Shown: piece after piece, positions 59,512 through 64,000 of the stretch
Position numbering within the stretch: position 1 is the first letter of the stretch
Layout of the letters: every line of letters starts with the position of its first letter
NCBI GenBank assembly: GCA_963680875.1
Contig: OY804579.1
Coordinates: forward strand, 77,241,095-77,305,094
Origin: Bathymodiolus brooksi
Lineage: Eukaryota > Mollusca > Bivalvia > Mytilida > Modiolidae
Length of the DNA stretch: 64,000 bases
Direction: 5' to 3'
Made by a program: the position numbers and the translations under genes
Notes under the pieces: model-generated
Told to the model about the DNA's origin: nothing
The model's input: the letters and a program-made list of their open reading frames with translations, nothing else
Databases searched by the model: none

Positions 59512-59852
59512 TTTGCTAGCTCTTTCGCATTAGGTTTCTTCACATAAATAACATATTCATGTAGAGCGTCCGCTGAAAGTTGAGATCTAATGTGGATTAA
59601 GACGTTTTATGACTGGTTCTTATTACCAAGCAATAATTCATAGCATTTTTACTACAGGGGTTCGATGTCTCTGACAGTATGTAGTAGGACTACCGCCACA
59701 CCCTTTCATCGTCGCGGAAGGATTGTACGCATAATGTTTTATTTAATCAGACTACATCAGAATCAATGTCATACCTTTTAGATATACATCCCTATAGAAA
59801 TATACCTTAAACCACCCATTTGTCTTTTTTCCCATCAATTTATAAACAGTTA

Positions 59853-60177
59853 AGCAATCATCTCATCAGGTGAGGGTCTAAGCAATCATCTCGTCAGGTG
59901 AGGGTCTATAGCAATCATCTCATCAGATGAGGGTCTATAGCAATCATCTCGTCAGGTGAGGGTCTATAGCAATCATCTCGTCAGGTGAGGGTCTATGGCA
60001 ATCATCTCGGCAGGTGATGGTCTATAGTAATCATATCGTCAGGTGAGGGTCTATAGCAATCATCTCGTCAGGTGAGGGTCTATAGCAATCATCTCGTCAG
60101 GTGAGGGTCTATGGCAATCATCTCGGCAGGTGAGGGTCTATAGCAATCATCTCGTCAGGTGAGGGTCTATAGCAATC
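59853..60177. repeat. 29 bp tandem array, about 11 units
   Basis: Unit AGCAATCATCTCGTCAGGTG plus AGGGTCTAT. A few units have CTCATCAG or CTCGGCAG, and two have CTATGGC. The array ends directly at a retroelement 3' fragment, as with the 23 bp array at 46200. Confidence 0.93.
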
Positions 60178-60290
60178 TTATAAGAAACAGGAACTTCTTA
60201 CTCTTCGAGAGTACATGAGTTCAACCTCGGTTTTTGGTGGGGTTCGTGTTGCTTGTCTATTTTGTTAACTTATCTGTATTGTGTTGCCCC
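60178..60290 (+). mobile_element. Retroelement 3' fragment (family G)
   Basis: GAGAGTACATGAGTTCAACC and TTTTTGGTGGGGTTCGTGTT match the 39440 fragment. Confidence 0.65.
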
Positions 60291-60394
60291 AATTAGGTCT
60301 CTCTTACGTGATTATTGCTAAACGTTTGGTTCACTATTTCGTAAACCAATAACTTCGTTACTTCAAGTATAAAAAGATCAATTCATTTTGACAG

Positions 60395-60630
60395 TAACTA
60401 ATTTTAGTTCCGTGTTGTGATGTCCGCTACGATTTCTGGATGTAGATGATGTTCGGTTCGTCTTTACCTCCGGTTGTTTGTAGAAGGGCTCATGTCTTAT
60501 TTACGCTACTTGGTTTGTTTGTGTATAGTGGTATCCAGCACATACTGTGTTGCGCTTATGTTTTCTTTTTCTTCGTCTTGTGTACCCTGTATTGCCAGTT
60601 TCTCTGGATTGTCCATTGCTATGCATAATC
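60395..60630 (+). mobile_element. Dispersed repeat T, copy 3
   Basis: TCGTCTTTACCTCCGGTTGT, CATGTCTTATTTACGCTACT and GCCAGTTTCTCTGGATTGTC in the order seen at 46745-47055. Confidence 0.7.
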
Positions 60631-61139
60631 AAGTCATAGGTAAAAGTATTGTCGATAGACAAAAGGAAAAGATCCATTGCCATCAACGTAACGACAATCG
60701 CATAATTATTTTTGCAAAATACAGATTCCAAAATGTAATTTTCAACTTTTTTACATTTAACTAATAATTTAAAGGGAAAAATACGACTTTTTTGTGGCAA
60801 TGTTACAAAAATTGTTTGCTAAAGTGTATGATACTATTGGCTTGATATAAATGTAGTTAGTTATATCTGACAGTTATGATTGATGATCTTAGACTTGTGT
60901 AATCTCTGATGTCTTAGGTAATATTTATTTACTGATATAATTAATTTTCTAGTTTTCGACTCAATAATAACGATGGCTACATGATTGATTGGCGGATTAC
61001 TTCATATATACACATCTTACACATTGAACAGAAGTGTCATTCCAATCGAGACAGACAAGAAAGAGCAACCAATGAATTTCTATATTGGGTTTTGAAATAA
61101 GTAATGAAATGGAAAAAAAATGAAAAAAAACCCACCACA

Positions 61140-61315
61140 TTGTCGGAACAGTTCCACACTTTATGGCTATACTGTATTTTTTTAGGAACTTTGGTTTTCT
61201 TGCTCCCAATGGCTTTTAAATTTCTTGGCTTTCAAATATTTTGGCCTTCAGAGTACCTGGTGAAGGTTGTTCCAGACACGTGTCGTGTGTACTAAATTGA
61301 AATATAGGTTTTCAT
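61140..61315 (-). mobile_element. Dispersed repeat R1 copy in intron 1
   Basis: GGAACTTTGGTTTTCTTGCT, CCTGGTGAAGGTTGTTCC and GTGTCGTGTGTACTAAATTG match R1. A single diverged copy of the 45 bp motif of 6191-6370 follows at 61380, so R1 and that motif are probably parts of one larger element. Confidence 0.6.
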
Positions 61316-62206
61316 TCCAAATTTCAATAGAAATTGAGTAGAAAGAGGCAAATGGGATACGCTAACAGACAAAAACATGACCGCTCACATTCCTTGCTTT
61401 ATACAGGCATTCCAATTAAAAGTGGCGGTGCTAATCTTGTAAACGATATTACAGCGGTCAAAATAAAAACTATTTTGCGGTCTGCTTCTGGAGTAAGATT
61501 ATAAAAAATATTCTTTACATCAGTCACACTAAGCATCATCTGAATGTGGGAATACACAATAGTTGTATCAAGGTATGCAAATGTTATTATAGGAAAAGAG
61601 TTTTACAGTGACTTGCAAAAATACTTATGTAACCTAGACGCAATTTAGCCATCGTTTCACTATCTTCTGTACGTATAAATAAAAGACGTTTGGTGACAGA
61701 GATGTACCAAAATTGTAAAAACAGTTTTTCATAAATTCATGAATTAAAAGCATGTAATTTTTTTAATGTCGAAAAGAATGCTATTTTCTCCTTTCTTGAG
61801 ATAATTATGCCAAAATATTTGCTCTACAATTGGTTAGTAAGACAACATGTCTCAAGCAAAATCAATACGATCATTGTCAAAATTTAAAATACCGACTTCA
61901 ACTAAGATATAGTTCCAACCATTTTATTAGATTGAACAAGTAGAATATCTCCGATGATGTAACAACATTGCATTATGGCATATATTGTATTTCATATTTT
62001 CTCCTTAAAAGTACGGAACGCTTTAGAATTTATCCTGAAAAACAGGCGTAAAAAAAAGATGGTGAAACAGGAGACTGTTCTTGTTGCATTGATAAAAGCT
62101 GAAGGAATTAGACAAAATTTGACCTTCTATTTTGTGTTATATTCTAAAGGTGTATTGTAGCAATTTTGAGTAATATTATGGGTACACACCTACAATACGT
62201 TTATAC

Positions 62207-62207
62207 C

Positions 62208-62256
<49 letters not shown>
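62207..62256. repeat. (TAA)n microsatellite
   Basis: About 16 TAA units ending some 30 bp upstream of the splice acceptor of exon 2. It may be variable between individuals. Confidence 0.95.
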
Positions 62257-62258
<2 letters not shown>

Positions 62259-62285
62259 TTGTAGAAAATGTTCATTTTTTTTCAG

Positions 62286-62488
62286 AAAATGCAAGATAAA
62301 ATGATATTGCAGTTTGCACCCACTGTTTATCACAATGCTCAAGGTATGCTACAACTGATGGAATTCTTTAACTGGACACATTTTACCATAGTAACAAGCA
62401 CACGCACGAATTATTTTGATTTTATTGAATCTGTGAAAGAATTGGTGGAAATCAAGAACAAAGTAAAAACAGTACCACAAAAAATAGA
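62286..62488 (+). CDS. NMDA-type glutamate receptor subunit (GluN2-like), coding exon 2
   Basis: 203 bp, entered in phase 0 after TTTTTTTTCAG and left in phase 2 at ATAGA|GTAAGT. The product continues exon 1: KMQDKMILQFAP, then AQGMLQLMEFFNWTHFTIVTS. It corresponds to the FFQFGPS and MLNIMEEYDWYIFSIVTT segment of the GluN2 amino-terminal domain, the strongest evidence for the family. NWT is a glycosylation sequon. The rest of the protein (second lobe, ligand-binding domain, pore) must lie beyond 64000. As a whole the receptor would be a glutamate- or glycine-gated cation channel subunit in the neuronal membrane. Confidence 0.82.
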
Positions 62489-63204
62489 GTAAGTAATTGT
62501 AGAAATGAAAAATATAATTTATTTTCATTGATAATACAGTGCATTATTAAACTATGTGCCATATTGTCTGACAATTGCTGATACAAGCGTCGTTATAATA
62601 GTTTTCAATGGTGTCTTCTGTGAAGTCTGTTACCGTTTCTTTCTGTCGCTCAACATAAATCCGGTACCAGAAAAGCTTCACTAGGTCCATAGCAACATAA
62701 CACTGAAGTGTGTTTGGCCCCCTTTATTGGTACGCAAAATCGCACAATTGCATGATAACATGTAATAATAATACTTCTAAATTGCTCGGTGACCCCAACC
62801 TTATAATGTCAAAGCTTACTGTTATGCATCAATCATATAATTATGGTACATGTCAGTTACATCACCATCGGGTATGATTACCACGTGTAGCCTCACAATG
62901 AGAAGATAGACAATACTGACTAGCTTGCATCAACGTTTAGTTTGAAATACAACCCCACGGTTACACATGTATGCCGACACTAATTTGTTTGTCTACACGA
63001 TAACGAACATAATACAAAATCTGTCACAGATGGTTCCTTGATATCTGTGGAAATTGCAGGATTCATGCGTCTACCACTGTAGTTGATCGTGAAAAAAATC
63101 CTGTTGTTGTTATATACGTTTCTTACAGCAACTGGTACTCATAGATCTTATCCATTGAATACAAAAGTAACTGACGATAAAATTGGGAAATTCGTAATTG
63201 AGTT
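62489..63204 (+). other. Start of intron 2; no exon seen
   Basis: AT-rich intron sequence following donor GTAAGT. No further amino-terminal-domain coding text recognised up to the window end. Confidence 0.55.
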
Positions 63205-63709
63205 TCATGAGAATCATCGCCTTTACCTCCAGTTGATCTGATTCAACCCACCATTTCTTTAGAAATGCCTGTACCAAGTCAGGGTCATTACGGTTTTCAC
63301 AGTTTTCCGGTTGTTGTCTGATTTTGTTTGTTTATATAATTATGAGTTTTGACTTTCCCTTTGCAAGATTGTTCGGAGTTCGGTAATTCTGTTATTACCC
63401 TTATTTGTTTGTAGGGGGGTTCATGTCTTATTTACGTTATTTGTGTTTGTTTGCGCATAGTGACGTTCAACACATATTTTGTGGTTTTTTTGCTTTTTTT
63501 TGCTTGTCTTCGTCTTGTGTATCCTATGTTAGCAGTTTCTCTGGATTGTCCTTTTTCGATTGCTCCTTTGGTATTCTCTAAGGTTAATTTACAGTTTCTC
63601 TGGATTGTCCTTTTTCGATTGCTCCTTCGGTATTCTCTAACGTTTATTTACAGTTTCTCTGGATTGTCCTTTTTCGATTGCTCCTTCGGTATTCTCCAAC
63701 GTGTATTTG
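63205..63709 (+). mobile_element. Dispersed repeat T, copy 4, with internal triplication and a nested insertion
   Basis: Repeat T is split after CCTTTACCTCCAGTTG (63235) and resumes at TTGTTTGTAGGGGGG (about 63403). Its last part, CAGTTTCTCTGGATTGTCC with TTCGGTATTCTC, is repeated three times with a 59 bp period (63533, 63592, 63651). Confidence 0.75.
63236..63405 (+). mobile_element. Penelope-like element copy 3 (3' end only) nested in repeat T
   Basis: Starts ATCTGATTCAACCCACC and ends GTTATTACCCTTATT. It is collinear with the last 170 bp of the copies at 28618 and 36924. TTG of the host appears on both sides, compatible with a very short (3 bp) target duplication. Confidence 0.8.
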
Positions 63710-64000
63710 TTGTCCAAATTTCGACTACCAAACTCAACAAATACATAGTTTTGCCAAATGATTTATATCTGCTTGTTATTGTACTCAATACACCAAAAGG
63801 CTACTTCTAATCTTAAATGTACTGGATAATACCATCATCGTTTTGCAGTCAACTGTAAACGATCTAATTGAAGGATAGCACAAGTATACGATGTCAGTCA
63901 TTAAGGACTAGTATATATAAATATAATGCAAGTAAAGAAATGTGCTATTGTAGTATACGTGATGTGCTGGCTCACAAGTTAATCATGACGAGGAGGGAAA
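63710..64000 (+). other. Intron 2 continues; nothing recognised
   Basis: No feature supported. A cag at 63846-63848 is not a usable exon start (see the rejected list). Confidence 0.5.

Larger units (their letters stand above)
58958..62285 (+). other. Intron 1 of the NMDA receptor gene
   Basis: 3,328 bp from GTAAGA to TTTTTTTTCAG, joining phase 0 to phase 0. It contains two R1 copies, a 41 bp and a 29 bp tandem array, retroelement 3' fragments, repeat T copy 3 and a TAA microsatellite just before the acceptor. Confidence 0.75.

Noticed and set aside
34367..60177. CRISPR-like arrays (23-37 bp direct repeats)
   Set aside because: The repeats are back to back without unique spacers, there are no cas genes, and the sequence is eukaryotic.
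63849..63880. Third receptor exon after TTTTGCAG
   Set aside because: With the required phase the frame hits a TAA after two codons, and no receptor-like text follows.

Overview
The window is non-coding-rich, AT-rich animal DNA, most probably from a bivalve mollusc. No bacterial or organellar gene layout is present. The assignment rests on recognised repeats: tRNA-headed SINEs ending in a conserved 'GAAATATTGTTGAAAGTGGCG' type 3' domain, a tRNA-headed SINE ending in TCACTCACTC, and reverse transcriptase fragments of the Penelope-like kind (FDFSTLYTT, GIPMGTNC, YIDD) that I associate with bivalve genomes. It is an inference from memory of these families, not a database result.

Layout. Bases 1-6.7 kb hold DNA-transposon-type elements: a foldback element at the left edge, two copies of a 460-470 bp MITE, and a 1.1 kb element with TTAA target duplications that carries a transposase fragment. 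Bases 6.70-23.53 kb are one satellite array of about 36 monomers of 465 bp. Each monomer carries a tRNA-Leu-like Pol III promoter unit on the minus strand. Its core is a higher-order repeat: eight consecutive 1,396 bp trimers, then two 922 bp dimers. A solitary 166 bp copy of the tRNA-like part lies at 42.98 kb, between TA microsatellites, and suggests the satellite grew from a SINE insertion.

Bases 23.5-34.3 kb are a graveyard of SINEs, hairpins and a 5'-truncated Penelope-like copy. Bases 34.37-35.71 kb are a 37 bp tandem array. Bases 36.9-38.3 kb hold the best Penelope-like copy, with an intact RT core on the minus strand. From 39 to 60 kb the sequence alternates between old retroelement 3' ends, short-period tandem arrays (23, 27/30, 29, 37, 41 and 86 bp), SINEs, and a duplicated segment in which one copy has gained a MITE.

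The only conventional gene I can support starts at 58.5 kb on the plus strand. Its first two coding exons (58538-58957 and 62286-62488) encode a signal peptide and the first part of the amino-terminal domain of an NMDA-type ionotropic glutamate receptor subunit, closest to GluN2. They are joined in phase 0 across a 3.3 kb intron full of repeats, and the gene continues beyond the window. The other long open frames are artefacts of stop-free tandem repeats.
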